A stretch of 64,000 nucleotides of DNA from Coprenecus sp949297365 (GTDB lineage Bacteria > Bacteroidota > Bacteroidia > Bacteroidales > UBA932), in contig OZ006987.1 of the NCBI GenBank assembly GCA_963931055.1, positions 2,108,001 to 2,172,000 of the forward strand, written 5' to 3'. The position numbers were made by a program, and so were the translations under genes. Below, in pieces: positions 1 through 8,001 of the stretch. The notes below the pieces were generated by a model. The model did not search any database, was not told the DNA's origin, and saw nothing but the letters and a program-made list of their open reading frames with translations. Numbering within the stretch: position 1 is the first letter of the stretch; each line of letters begins with the position of its first letter.

Positions 1-2
1 CC

Positions 3-476
3 GACTATGAGCTGACGGCGACCATGCACCAGCAGGTACGGGAGCTGAACATCATCATCGAGCCGACAGGTGATGCTAAAGACAGGATAGAAAGCATAGA
101 GGGTCATCTCAGCGGAGCGGCAGGGACGCTGGACTTCGCCACGGGTACCCACGGTACGCCCTCGGAGGTGGAACTGCATTTTACGAAGATAACTGAGGGC
201 GACGATGCGGGCAAGTGGATGGCAACCGTCCGGCTGCTCGGCATTGCGGGCGACGCGCAGCGGCTCACCGCCACACTGACCTACACTGACGGCAACCCGC
301 AGCCTACATCTCTCAATAGCGACCTCACGTCTGCTCTCAACGGCTTCAACGACGGCAAGACCTCGCCTTTGACCCTCGGCGGCACAATAGCCGAGACCCC
401 GGGCGAGGCGGGCTTCACCGGTGAAATCACCGGATGGGAAACAGTGGACGGCGGCGGAGTGGATGCCGAAATGTAA
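3..476 (+). CDS. FimB/Mfa2-like fimbrial anchor protein, C-terminal part
   Basis: This is the last 157 residues of a gene that begins before the window; the frame is open from base 3, so the ATG at 24 is internal. The stretch RELNIIIEPTGDAKDRI, followed by a LSGAAGTLDF-like segment, resembles FimB/Mfa2 proteins, the minor fimbrial subunits that anchor Bacteroidales fimbriae and limit their length. The C-terminus ends with an ITGWETVDGGG pattern that the fimbrillins downstream share (DWNPVNGG, DWADGGG). It lies 34 bases before the next fimbrillin gene on the same strand, which suggests one fimbrial operon. The family call is from recognition of the pattern, and the missing N-terminus prevents a check for a lipobox. 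Confidence 0.65.
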   Translation, partial: DYELTATMHQQVRELNIIIEPTGDAKDRIESIEGHLSGAAGTLDFATGTHGTPSEVELHFTKITEGDDAGKWMATVRLLGIAGDAQRLTATLTYTDGNPQPTSLNSDLTSALNGFNDGKTSPLTLGGTIAETPGEAGFTGEITGWETVDGGGVDAEM

Positions 477-510
477 AAGTTAAAAAAGAATCATAAGAAA
501 TACAGGAACG

Positions 511-1395
511 ATGAAGACAAGATTATTCACCTTCGCAGCACTGGCACTCGCGCTTTCCGCCTGCACCAACGACGATGAGAACCTGAATAATGGCTCCGTG
601 GCCGCAGTGATTAATGCCGAAATCTCCGATGCCGTATCCACCCGCGCCAGCGGAACCGCCTGGGCGGAACGTGACGAGATAGGCATCTCCGAAAGCCGCT
701 TCGGCTACACCAACGTGCCATACCGGTGGGAAAGCGGGAAGTTCACACCGACAGGAACCATTATCTTCTTCCAAGATGATGACCCGACCACCTTCTCCGC
801 CTACTATCCTTACGATGCGGACGGCGGAACGCTGACCGCCACCACCGATGCCACGGCGCAGCAGAACCAGCCCGCCATGGACTTCCTCTATGCCACCGGT
901 GCCACTGCCAGTACGCACAATCCTGAAGTGAACTTTACCGACGACACTGATGCAGGCGGCAAGGACTGTTCCTTCCACCACTGCATGAGTCAGATTACGC
1001 TCACCTTCAAGGCAGGAAGCGGTGTGGACTTCAATACCATCAAACCCACCGGCTACACACTCTCCGGACTGGTGCTGGAGGGCAGCTTCGACACCACCAC
1101 CGGCACGGCAGAAACGGATGCGAACGCACAGACAGCCGACCTTACAATGGAACTGGACGGCGCACTCACCTCGTCGGTCATCCTCTTCCCGCAGTCAACG
1201 ACAAGTATCGAACTGAGCGTGTACTACAGCAGCCAGACCTACACCGCCACGCTCACCGTTCCCGACGGCGCACTGAAGGCAGGCAACAACTACACCTACA
1301 CCGTCACCGTCCGCAACAAGGACCTGAGCATCAGCTCTGCCACTATCAGCGACTGGAACCCGGTGAACGGCGGCAATGTGAACGCAGACCTTTAA
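511..1395 (+). CDS. Fimbrillin family (Mfa-like) lipoprotein
   Basis: The 294-residue protein starts with a lipoprotein signal peptide (MKTRLFTFAALALALSAC, lipobox LSAC). The mature part carries the fimbrillin signature: an early STRASGTAW segment, a WAERDEIGIS motif, an AYYPY strand and a terminal SDWNPVNGG block. In known fimbrillins an N-terminal strand is cut by a gingipain-type protease after Arg and subunits then join by strand exchange; a TRA sequence near residue 45 could be such a site, which is inference. It sits between a FimB-like gene and two longer fimbrillins, so it may be a shaft or accessory subunit. The paralogue pair downstream has similar heads but long GLUG tails, which this one lacks. 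Confidence 0.75.
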   Translation: MKTRLFTFAALALALSACTNDDENLNNGSVAAVINAEISDAVSTRASGTAWAERDEIGISESRFGYTNVPYRWESGKFTPTGTIIFFQDDDPTTFSAYYPYDADGGTLTATTDATAQQNQPAMDFLYATGATASTHNPEVNFTDDTDAGGKDCSFHHCMSQITLTFKAGSGVDFNTIKPTGYTLSGLVLEGSFDTTTGTAETDANAQTADLTMELDGALTSSVILFPQSTTSIELSVYYSSQTYTATLTVPDGALKAGNNYTYTVTVRNKDLSISSATISDWNPVNGGNVNADL

Positions 1396-1422
1396 GTATA
1401 TCATTCCTAAAAGACTAAGAAT

Positions 1423-3186
1423 ATGAACAACAGACTTCCATTGCATATACTGTCCGCAGCAACCATCCTGCTTTTTGCAGCGACTGCCTGCACGCAGGAC
1501 GAACTGGCGGAAGGCACGTTGCCCGAAGGCGAGTATCCATTGGTAATCCGCGCCACCGGCCTGCAAGCCGTGGCAACCCCTGCCTCCACCCGCGCCACCG
1601 TGGACGGCGACTGGCAGGGCGTACAGACCGTAGCAGTCGAAATGGGCGGCACGGTGAAGCAATACAATGTAATGGCATCCGATGCCGACGGCTACAAGAG
1701 CGCCACGCTCTCACGCACGGACGACCCGCACTACTGGACCAGCCGCGACCCGATTACCGTATCGGCATGGTGGCCTATCGACAAGGCTGACATCACACGG
1801 ATGCCTGCCGTGAAGGTGGCCGAAGACCAAAGCAAGTTGGCAGACTTCCAGAACAGCGACTTCATCTCTGCTGAAAACCAGACGGTAAAATTTGACGACC
1901 CGAAACTCACCTTTACCCACCGCACGGCACGCGTGGCAATCGAACTGAAGCCCGGCACAGGATTCACGAGCGTGGACGGTGCCACAGTGAGCCTCGTGAG
2001 CCTGTCCACCGATAACGGCAACCCGACCGCCATCCAGACCTACCACGCAAGCGGCAACAGCTACGAGGCACTGACCGCCCCGCAGACCGTTACGGCAGGC
2101 AAGCCGTTCATCCGTGTGGAACTCGGCGGCGGCAACTTCTACTTCCGCCCGCAGAACGACGTCGTGCTGGAGGCGGGCAACCGCTATACCTACACCGTCA
2201 AGGTGAACGCCACCGGCCTGACGCTGGAGGGCTGCACCATCGGTGACTGGGCTGACGGCGGCGGCGAAGAAGGCGCAGCCGAGGATTTGGGCTACAACTA
2301 CGACACCACCACCAAGACCTACACGGTCTATAACGCAGACGGCCTGCTGGCATGGAACGAAGCCGCACAAAAAGACCAATCGATAAATTGTACCCTCTCC
2401 GCCGACATCAACATGGCGGGTAAGGAATGGACACGGATAGGCACAGACGAAAACAATTCATACAACGGTACCTTCGACGGTAACGGCAAGACCATCACTG
2501 GGCTGACCGTCAATCAGTCGGAAAAAAACTATGCGGGTCTGTTCGGTTGTCTTGGTTCCGACGGCAAGGTGCAGAACCTGACGCTGGAAAATGTACATAT
2601 ATCTGGTGTCTTCTACGTTGGCAGCGTAGTGGGAACAAACTTTGGTACCGTGAGCGGCTGCACCGCCTCTGGAAATATCACGGGAACTGAAAGCTGTATC
2701 GGTGGTGTGGTGGGACAGAACAAAGGCACCGTGACCGGCTGCACTGTCTCGGGCAACATTTCCAGCAACCAATATACCGGCGGTGTGGTGGGAGAAAACT
2801 TCGGCACTGTGAGCGCCTGCTACCATGCCACGGGAGATGTCACGGGAAATATCAACTATGTCGGCGGCGTGGTAGGATGGAACTATTACGGCACCGTGAC
2901 CGCCTGTTACCATGTCAATGGAAATGTCACGGCAACTTACAACTGGGTCGGTAGCGTGGCGGGATTCAACGGCGGCGTCGGTAGTGTGACCGCCTGCTAC
3001 TGGAACGACAGTCCTGATCCCGGTATCGGATACGACAATGGCAGCGGTCAAGCCACAAAAGTGGACGGCACAGACGTTACCTGGCAGACGGCAGTTGCCG
3101 CCATGAACACCGCCTTGCAGAGTGCCGGTTCAGAGTGGCGTTACAAACTCACCGGAGAACTGCCCACACTAAAGAAGGAAGAATAA
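1423..3186 (+). CDS. Fimbrillin-like lipoprotein with GLUG repeats
   Basis: The 587-residue protein has a lipoprotein signal (MNNRLPLHILSAATILLFAATAC). Residues of about 30-285 form a fimbrillin-like head with TRATVDGDW, YWTSRDPITVSAWWP and THRTARVAIELK segments. After a linker (about 290-340, TVYNADGLLAWNEA) come about eight GLUG-type repeats, recognisable as GGVVGxNxGTVxxC units, ending near residue 540. GLUG repeats are known from surface adhesins. The pattern suggests a fimbrial tip or surface adhesin whose head joins the fibre and whose tail faces outward; that role is inference. The start follows the previous gene by 27 bases. The next gene is a close paralogue, which points to tandem duplication. 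Confidence 0.75.
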   Translation: MNNRLPLHILSAATILLFAATACTQDELAEGTLPEGEYPLVIRATGLQAVATPASTRATVDGDWQGVQTVAVEMGGTVKQYNVMASDADGYKSATLSRTDDPHYWTSRDPITVSAWWPIDKADITRMPAVKVAEDQSKLADFQNSDFISAENQTVKFDDPKLTFTHRTARVAIELKPGTGFTSVDGATVSLVSLSTDNGNPTAIQTYHASGNSYEALTAPQTVTAGKPFIRVELGGGNFYFRPQNDVVLEAGNRYTYTVKVNATGLTLEGCTIGDWADGGGEEGAAEDLGYNYDTTTKTYTVYNADGLLAWNEAAQKDQSINCTLSADINMAGKEWTRIGTDENNSYNGTFDGNGKTITGLTVNQSEKNYAGLFGCLGSDGKVQNLTLENVHISGVFYVGSVVGTNFGTVSGCTASGNITGTESCIGGVVGQNKGTVTGCTVSGNISSNQYTGGVVGENFGTVSACYHATGDVTGNINYVGGVVGWNYYGTVTACYHVNGNVTATYNWVGSVAGFNGGVGSVTACYWNDSPDPGIGYDNGSGQATKVDGTDVTWQTAVAAMNTALQSAGSEWRYKLTGELPTLKKEE

Positions 3187-3205
3187 TCTCTAAACAACAC
3201 GCATC

Positions 3206-5029
3206 ATGAAACGAACAACCATCCATATATCCGCAGCCCTCGCCCTGCTGCTCGGCATTGCCGCCTGCACGCAGGACGAAGCGGGCTTCCTGCCGGAAGG
3301 GGCGGAAGGCACACCCATCGTCTTCACCGCCACGGGACTGAACCCCGCGGCGACAGCCACCGCCGATACCCGTGCCCCGGTGGACGGCGACTGGGAAGGC
3401 GTGCAGAGCGTGGCAGTCAGGATGGACGGCACGGTGAAGGTATACAATGTGACGCCCTCCACCTCCGACAACACCAGCGCCACGCTGACCTCCGATGAGC
3501 CGTACTACTGGACCAACCACACCGACCGCCTCGTCACCGCTTGGTGGCCCTACACCGAGGGCGAAACAACCCCGCCTGCCGTGGTGGTAAAAGCCGACCA
3601 AAGTGCCCGGGAGGACTTCGAGGGCAGCGACCTCATCGTGGCCGAGGAACAGACGGTGAGCTACGGCAACCCCACACTCCGCTTCACCCACCGCACGGCA
3701 CAGATAACCGTCGTCCTGACGAACTACACCGAGGGGCTGGCGTCCGTGCGGCTGACGGGCCTCTCCACCGAGAACGGCAACCCGGCCGAAATCGCCCCGT
3801 ATGACAAGGGCGGCGACACCTACACCGCCCTCGTAGCCCCGCAAAGTGTGGCAACGGGCACGGCCTTCATCACCTGCGCCTTCACCAACGGCAAGGTCTT
3901 CGTCTATAAGATGAAGGAGGCTACCGACTGGCAGGCGGGCAAGGAATATACCTACACCGTCTCCCTCGCTGCGGCAGACCCGGGATACACTGTGTCGGAG
4001 GACGGAAAGACCTATACGGTTTACAATGCCAACGGCCTGCTGGCATGGAACGAAGCCGTACAGAAAGATATGACACTGAACTGCACCCTGACCGACAACA
4101 TCGACCTGACGGGCATCGACTGGACGCCGATAGGCATAGACTATAACCACCAATACACCGGCACCTTCGACGGTGGCGGCCATACCATATCGGGGCTGAC
4201 CGTGACGGGAAGTGACCAATGGGCGGGTCTGTTCGGCTACATCGACAAAGATGGCACGGTGAAGAACGTGGTACTGGAGAATGTGCAGATAACAAGCGAT
4301 AACCAGTATGCCTATGTCGGCGGCGTGTCAGGATATAGCGAGGGCAACATTGAAAACTGCTCGGTATCGGGCAGCGTCAGCGGAAACAGTAACAGCAACG
4401 GCACCTCCAACTGCGTAGGTGGCGTGGTGGGCCAGCAATATGGCGGTACCATCACCGAATGCAGTTCCTCGGCCATAGTGGATGGAAGGAACGAAGTCGG
4501 CGGCGTGGCAGGTAAAACTAATAGTGCCACGCTGACCGCCTGCTATGCCACGGGCGATGTGACAGCTGAAAGAACCCCCACAAACAACACCTATGCCGGT
4601 GGCGTGGTGGGAAGTAATCTTTCTAGCACCCTCATCGCCTGCTATGCCACGGGCAGCGTGACCGGCACAGGCACTGGAACCGGCTCTATCTATGTAGGCG
4701 GTGTAACGGGTGACAATTTTGCGAGCACCCTGACCGCCTGCTACCATGCCAAGGGAACTGTCAGCGGCCCGGATGGAGCCACAGGCGGCGTAACGGGAAG
4801 GAACTTCAAGGACTCCATGTTAGATGGCGGCATCATCACTGCCTGCTACTGGCAGAACAACCAAGCCCAAGGCATCGGCTTCAATCAGGCAGGCACCACC
4901 GACGGAACCACTCAGGTGGATGGCGACTGGACGGAAGCGATGAATGCCATGAACGCCGCATTGCAGAGTGTAGACTCAGAGTGGCGTTACGAACTCACCG
5001 GAGCATTGCCTACCTTGAAGAAACAGTGA
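3206..5029 (+). CDS. Fimbrillin-like lipoprotein with GLUG repeats, paralogue
   Basis: This 607-residue protein has the same architecture as the preceding one: lipobox near residue 21 (GIAACTQDE), a fimbrillin-like head with DTRAPVDGDWEGVQSVAV and THRTAQITVVL, a TVYNANGLLAWNEA linker, and a row of GLUG repeats (GGVVGQQYGGTITEC, GGVVGSNLSSTLIAC). Both end in SEWRYxLTGxLPTLKK. The heads have diverged more than the linkers and the C-terminal ends. The two genes are 19 bases apart and must be co-transcribed. The pair may give alternative tip adhesins. The final stop is followed by a GC-rich inverted repeat that may end the operon. Confidence 0.75.
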   Translation: MKRTTIHISAALALLLGIAACTQDEAGFLPEGAEGTPIVFTATGLNPAATATADTRAPVDGDWEGVQSVAVRMDGTVKVYNVTPSTSDNTSATLTSDEPYYWTNHTDRLVTAWWPYTEGETTPPAVVVKADQSAREDFEGSDLIVAEEQTVSYGNPTLRFTHRTAQITVVLTNYTEGLASVRLTGLSTENGNPAEIAPYDKGGDTYTALVAPQSVATGTAFITCAFTNGKVFVYKMKEATDWQAGKEYTYTVSLAAADPGYTVSEDGKTYTVYNANGLLAWNEAVQKDMTLNCTLTDNIDLTGIDWTPIGIDYNHQYTGTFDGGGHTISGLTVTGSDQWAGLFGYIDKDGTVKNVVLENVQITSDNQYAYVGGVSGYSEGNIENCSVSGSVSGNSNSNGTSNCVGGVVGQQYGGTITECSSSAIVDGRNEVGGVAGKTNSATLTACYATGDVTAERTPTNNTYAGGVVGSNLSSTLIACYATGSVTGTGTGTGSIYVGGVTGDNFASTLTACYHAKGTVSGPDGATGGVTGRNFKDSMLDGGIITACYWQNNQAQGIGFNQAGTTDGTTQVDGDWTEAMNAMNAALQSVDSEWRYELTGALPTLKKQ

Positions 5030-5034
5030 ACCGT

Positions 5035-5056
5035 CGGGCGGGAAAAGTTCCGCCCG
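5035..5056 (+). terminator. Possible terminator hairpin of the fimbrial operon
   Basis: CGGGCGG at 5035-5041 can pair with CCGCCCG at 5050-5056 around an 8-base loop, directly after the last fimbrillin stop. There is no run of T after it, so an intrinsic terminator is only possible. A second weaker pair (CCGGGC 5105-5110, GCCCGG 5123-5128) follows. Confidence 0.35.
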
Positions 5057-5120
5057 AAACGGAAGACAACTGAAGTATAACCCCAAAAGAAAAGAACTCC
5101 CATTCCGGGCGGGAGCATTT

Positions 5121-5432
5121 GTGCCCGGTAACATCATACAGACACCGCAGCCCGCTACCGCAAGGTCAGTGGGCTGCATTTTCTTACACCTGCGCACCAA
5201 GATAGCGGCAGGATATGTGCTGATACTATTCGTCATTTTCGGCATCGTCTATATTTGGCTCAACGAACAGAACAGACAACAGGAATTGGAAGCTACTACC
5301 TACAAAATAAGAAGTTTCCGCAAGGATGTACACGAACTCCGCACACCGCTGACTGCCATCAACGGTTACGGGAAGCTTCTGGCGTTTGCATATATAGCGT
5401 TATGTATTGCAGGGGAACACCAGAAATATTAA
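5121..5432 (+). pseudogene. Remnant of an RteA-like sensor histidine kinase, internal deletion
   Basis: The frame encodes a membrane-anchor segment (LRTKIAAGYVLILFVIFGIVYIW, split here only in wording) followed by an IRSFRKDVHE stretch like the N-terminus of RteA-type kinases of Bacteroides conjugative transposons. It then passes directly into LRTPLTAINGYGKLL, which is the H-box of the dimerisation and phosphoacceptor domain (usually SHELRTPLTAI). The two parts join at a shared HE dipeptide, and the several hundred residues that normally separate them are absent. The ATP-binding domain is also missing, because the frame runs into unrelated residues and stops. The simplest reading is a deletion inside an ICE regulator gene. 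RteA assignment is from memory of the family and needs an alignment. Confidence 0.5.
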
Positions 5433-6088
5433 ATACCGTCAATCATATTCAGAATAGAATCAGGCTTTTCAACCGCTCTCAGGACAGAATCCGGATCAAA
5501 GCCCATATACCCGATATAAGTACGTATAAGGTTATAATGGCTTCTTGCATACGTAGTATCTATGGTACGGGCAGCATTAAAGCATATAGGTTCATGATGG
5601 GCGATACGGTTTCTAAATTCACGAATGGCTGTCAGTTCTCTGTAAATATCTGACTGTTTTAGACCGTGTGCCTTATTAGGAAATATTTTGAGCAATGTCT
5701 TGCCACCAACACGATAATTTCTCTTAGTGAACAGATAAGTCCAGAAGCCAAAAGTAAAGGAAGCAACCATCTTATCATTGTTATAAACGCCCATAGCTGT
5801 ATATGAATTCTGTGTCTTCTGAATATCGGCAGCATCTTGTTCAAGCAGGCCACCGGCATGTGCCTGGTTGATTATCCAGTTGGTGTCATGAAAATAACCT
5901 TGATAGTGTATATTGATAGCATTACGGAGCATTATTTCAAACATACCTATGACACCATAGAAACGCTGACTCAACTTGATATTATACTGATACAGCCTTA
6001 AGGTTTTGGCCTTGTCATTGCCACAGGCTTGTGCATATTTATTTAGTCTGGCAGGTGAAAGTACTTGCAAACATTCATTATATTTCAT
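5429..6088 (-). CDS. Abi-like (Abi_2/AbiD-F type) protein with HEPN-type RNase motif
   Basis: The 219-residue protein resembles the Abi_2 family (AbiD/AbiF), which cause abortive infection when phages attack. Visible marks are the N-terminal LSPARLNKYAQACGNDK and LYQYNIKLSQRFYGVIGMFEIMLRNAIN segments and a late EFRNRIAHHEPI motif. The R-N-R-I-A-H pattern fits the R-x(4-6)-H active site of HEPN ribonucleases, so RNA cleavage is the likely effect. The gene is clearly richer in A and T than its neighbours, which points to transfer. It stands alone on the minus strand and its end overlaps the kinase remnant by four bases. A TATTTTTG -7 element lies 32 bases before the start. Confidence 0.7.
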   Translation of the reverse strand: MKYNECLQVLSPARLNKYAQACGNDKAKTLRLYQYNIKLSQRFYGVIGMFEIMLRNAINIHYQGYFHDTNWIINQAHAGGLLEQDAADIQKTQNSYTAMGVYNNDKMVASFTFGFWTYLFTKRNYRVGGKTLLKIFPNKAHGLKQSDIYRELTAIREFRNRIAHHEPICFNAARTIDTTYARSHYNLIRTYIGYMGFDPDSVLRAVEKPDSILNMIDGI

Positions 6089-6119
6089 TAGAAATAAATT
6101 AAAAGTAATGTTTTTCTTG

Positions 6120-6127
6120 CAAAAATA
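6120..6127 (-). promoter_or_regulatory. Candidate -7 element for the Abi-like gene
   Basis: On the minus strand this reads TATTTTTG, matching the Bacteroidetes TAnnTTTG -7 pattern. Transcription would start about 25 bases before the ATG at 6088. Confidence 0.4.
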
Positions 6128-6207
6128 TAAATAATTGCCTATATTTGCAAGCGTAAGACCCTGCTGTCCCTGCTCGCAAGAGTAAACTTCAGGGTTATTG
6201 TTTTTTA

Positions 6208-6251
6208 CAATACTTCGGTAAATTTTTCGGTAAAAATTTACCGAAGTATTG
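6208..6251. repeat. Perfect 20-bp inverted repeat with 4-base loop
   Basis: The arms 6208-6227 and 6232-6251 are exact reverse complements around a CGGT loop. Each arm begins CAATACTTCGG on its own strand. The AT-rich inner part and lack of a U-tract on either side do not fit a standard terminator well. It lies in a 630-base gene-poor gap (6089-6719) and no protein-coding frame explains it. It may be a cruciform-type protein binding site or a recombination site left from a mobile element. Confidence 0.9.
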
Positions 6252-6367
6252 GAGAAACAAACCGGAATATCTCTACTGGTAAAAATTGAATCAAGTTATC
6301 TTAATTGTCGTTCATCGGCAGTACGACCCCATTTGGGTGCAAGGATAGATGCAAGTTTTACAAAAAG

Positions 6368-6526
6368 CTATGAATAAAGGAAATGCCTGTCACGGTGAGC
6401 CATCAGTTGTTTGCCGACCTCCACGACAAAATTTGTGCAAATCTCATTCAGGGCTTTCAGGGTGTCGGGATGCACCCGTGCGCCGATGTCCTTCTTCTGC
6501 AAATCCGCCACGGCATGGGTGGAGGC
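6368..6526 (-). pseudogene. Short open remnant, product not recognised
   Basis: Between two in-frame TAA codons just upstream and a TAG at 6368-6370 the minus strand stays open for 52 codons and reads DIGARVHPDTLKALNEICTN and then FVVEVGKQLMAHRDRHF. The composition looks like real protein and the GC content is higher than the surroundings, but there is no start codon near the beginning. I read it as the 3' end of a deleted mobile-element gene. I do not recognise the family. The plus-strand frame over the same bases looks random. Confidence 0.3.
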
Positions 6527-6652
6527 TTATTATATGAATGATGATGCGTTGTCAGTATTCGCTGTCATACCACAGGGAAATTCTTCATTATTAGTTCTTC
6601 ATTAATCAAGCGTTCTTTGACAGACTGGGAAACGAGAAACTCCTTTGAAATA

Positions 6653-6694
6653 TCCACTTTTATAGTGGAATATCAGAAATAAGCATTATCTTTG
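6653..6694 (+). promoter_or_regulatory. Promoter and possible operator of the HigBA module
   Basis: TATCTTTG at 6687-6694 is a consensus Bacteroidetes -7 element 25 bases before the toxin start. Just upstream, TCCACT (6653-6658) and AGTGGA (6664-6669) form an inverted repeat with a 5-base spacer; the flanks extend it with one mismatch. This position fits an operator bound by the HigA antitoxin for autoregulation, which is inference. Confidence 0.5.
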
Positions 6695-6719
6695 CGGAGT
6701 GAATCCGATGTAACAAACC

Positions 6720-7037
6720 ATGGAGATAAACTTCGATAAAGAGTATTTGCGCCAACTATATGAGGAAGGAAAGACGACTGACAAGAAACACCGTTTCCAG
6801 CCTCATATCATCGCACGCTATCAGCTGCGCGTCAAGGTGTTGGAACAAGCCGCCGGCATAGAAGAACTCTATCCTCTTCATTCGCTGCATTACGAAGTGC
6901 TGAAAGGAGACAAAGCGGGTATTTCCTCCATCCGGGTAAACGACCAGTACCGCATCGAGTTCACGGTAAAGCAAGTCGCGGCCGAAACGGTCGTGACGAT
7001 ATGCAACATATTGGAATTGTCGAACCATTATAAATAG
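6720..7037 (+). CDS. higB: HigB-type RelE-fold toxin
   Basis: The 105-residue protein has the length and pattern of HigB mRNA interferases of the RelE superfamily. These cut mRNA at the ribosome. The recognisable parts are LHSLHYEVLKGDKAG, the strand SSIRVNDQYRIEF and the terminal ICNILELSNHYK, the typical HigB ending (DYH/NHY). Its stop is five bases before the HigA start, so toxin and antitoxin form one operon with the toxin first, as is usual for HigBA. The ATG at 6720 is preceded by a clear promoter. Confidence 0.85.
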   Translation: MEINFDKEYLRQLYEEGKTTDKKHRFQPHIIARYQLRVKVLEQAAGIEELYPLHSLHYEVLKGDKAGISSIRVNDQYRIEFTVKQVAAETVVTICNILELSNHYK

Positions 7038-7042
7038 GAGAT

Positions 7043-7357
7043 ATGAACATGGGAAAATATACTTGCCAGCGCCCCATACATCCGGGCGAACTGCTCAAGG
7101 AAGAAATCGAGAGCCGGGGTTTGCCGCAGACACGTCTCGCCGCACAGACGGGCATATCTTATAAGATTCTGAACGACATCCTCAACTGCCGACGCCCGCT
7201 CACCACCTCTACGGCCATGCTGTTTGAGGCGGCACTGGGTATCAGCGCAGGACTGTTGATGCGGATGCAGCTTGACTACAACATGCAGCAGGCTACCCGT
7301 GATACGTCTTTCATGGAGCGGCTTGCCCAAGTGCGGAAGTTCGCGGCCATGCTGTGA
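7043..7357 (+). CDS. higA: HigA-type HTH antitoxin
   Basis: The 104-residue protein begins with the standard HigA opening RPIHPGELLKEEIESRGL and has a Xre-type helix-turn-helix (PQTRLAAQTGISYKILNDIL, about residues 29-48) followed by the NCRRPLTTSTAMLFEAALG block. HigA neutralises HigB and represses the operon. The first ATG at 7043 is used here; a second ATG at 7049 (MGKYT) is equally possible. A strong intrinsic terminator follows 24 bases after the stop. Confidence 0.88.
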   Translation: MNMGKYTCQRPIHPGELLKEEIESRGLPQTRLAAQTGISYKILNDILNCRRPLTTSTAMLFEAALGISAGLLMRMQLDYNMQQATRDTSFMERLAQVRKFAAML

Positions 7358-7380
7358 CACTTGATGTAAAGGAAGTTTCT

Positions 7381-7425
7381 CGTCCCGCCCCTCTCCCTGC
7401 AGGAGAAGGGCGGGACGCTTGTTTT
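7381..7425 (+). terminator. Intrinsic terminator after higA
   Basis: CGTCCCGCCC (7381-7390) and GGGCGGGACG (7408-7417) form a strong stem, extended inward by TCTCC/GGAGA, and are followed by CTTGTTTT. This ends the higBA transcript. Confidence 0.75.
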
Positions 7426-7501
7426 CCGGCCTGCCGAAGTACCAAAGAAACTGATGTGTAATCCGCCGACGGAGAAACCTGTCGGCACAACATAAAGACG
7501 T

Positions 7502-7696
7502 ATGAGATATTTTACCTTACAGGAATGTATCCACTCCGATACGGCAGAGGCACGGGGCATCGACAACACGCCCGGTGCCGAACACGAAGCACACATCATC
7601 TCCTCCGGCTACCGTGGACCGGAACTGAACGCAGCGGTGGGCGGCTCGTCCACCTCGGCGCACTGCCACCGTCCATGCTTACGGAGCAGAAGATGA
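7502..7696 (+). pseudogene. Broken M15-family D-Ala-D-Ala carboxypeptidase-like gene
   Basis: The start MRYFTLQECIHSDTAEARGI followed by DNTPG is the usual opening of short M15A peptidases found in Bacteroidetes prophages and mobile elements. The frame then passes after a few residues into ISSGYRGPELNAAVGGS, which normally follows about 25-30 residues later, so an internal piece is missing. After SSTSAHC, where the zinc-binding HxxGxAxD motif should come, the frame is lost and stops. The catalytic residues are therefore absent. The family call rests on the two well conserved blocks. Confidence 0.65.
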
Positions 7697-7940
7697 AGGT
7701 TACGCGGCTACCCCGGCCATTGGCAGTGGATTCCCTACTGTTGCATTCCCTACAAGTATTCCCATGGTAACAATCAGCAATCATTCGGAAGTTCATGCGC
7801 ATCGTGGCGGGACTATCGGTAATACTGATTACATCGGATGGGGAGGTCTTAATAGTTATTGGAAAAGGAATCTTTACGATAAGCGAGTGCAGAGAGTGCT
7901 TGCACATTCTGTCGGGCGAAGTAAAGATGCACGAAAGTGA
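7662..7940 (+). other. Open stretch after the M15 remnant, unrecognised
   Basis: In a frame shifted relative to the M15 remnant, about 92 codons are open up to a TGA at 7938-7940 and read with a protein-like character (EDEGYAATPAIGSGFPTVAF, then GGTIGNTDYIGWGGLNSYW). There is no ATG at its beginning. It could be the 3' end of another deleted gene joined to the M15 fragment. I do not recognise it. The rest of 7426-8001 shows nothing else. Confidence 0.25.
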
Positions 7941-8001
7941 ATAATGGGAAGAATATCCGTAAAACATTGGCAATGCGAAATAGAAGTATTACTTTTGTAG
8001 C

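Noticed and set aside
6349..6605. Plus-strand short frames of 62-64 codons
   Set aside because: Cys- and Arg-rich nonsense text; the minus strand over the same bases reads like a protein remnant.
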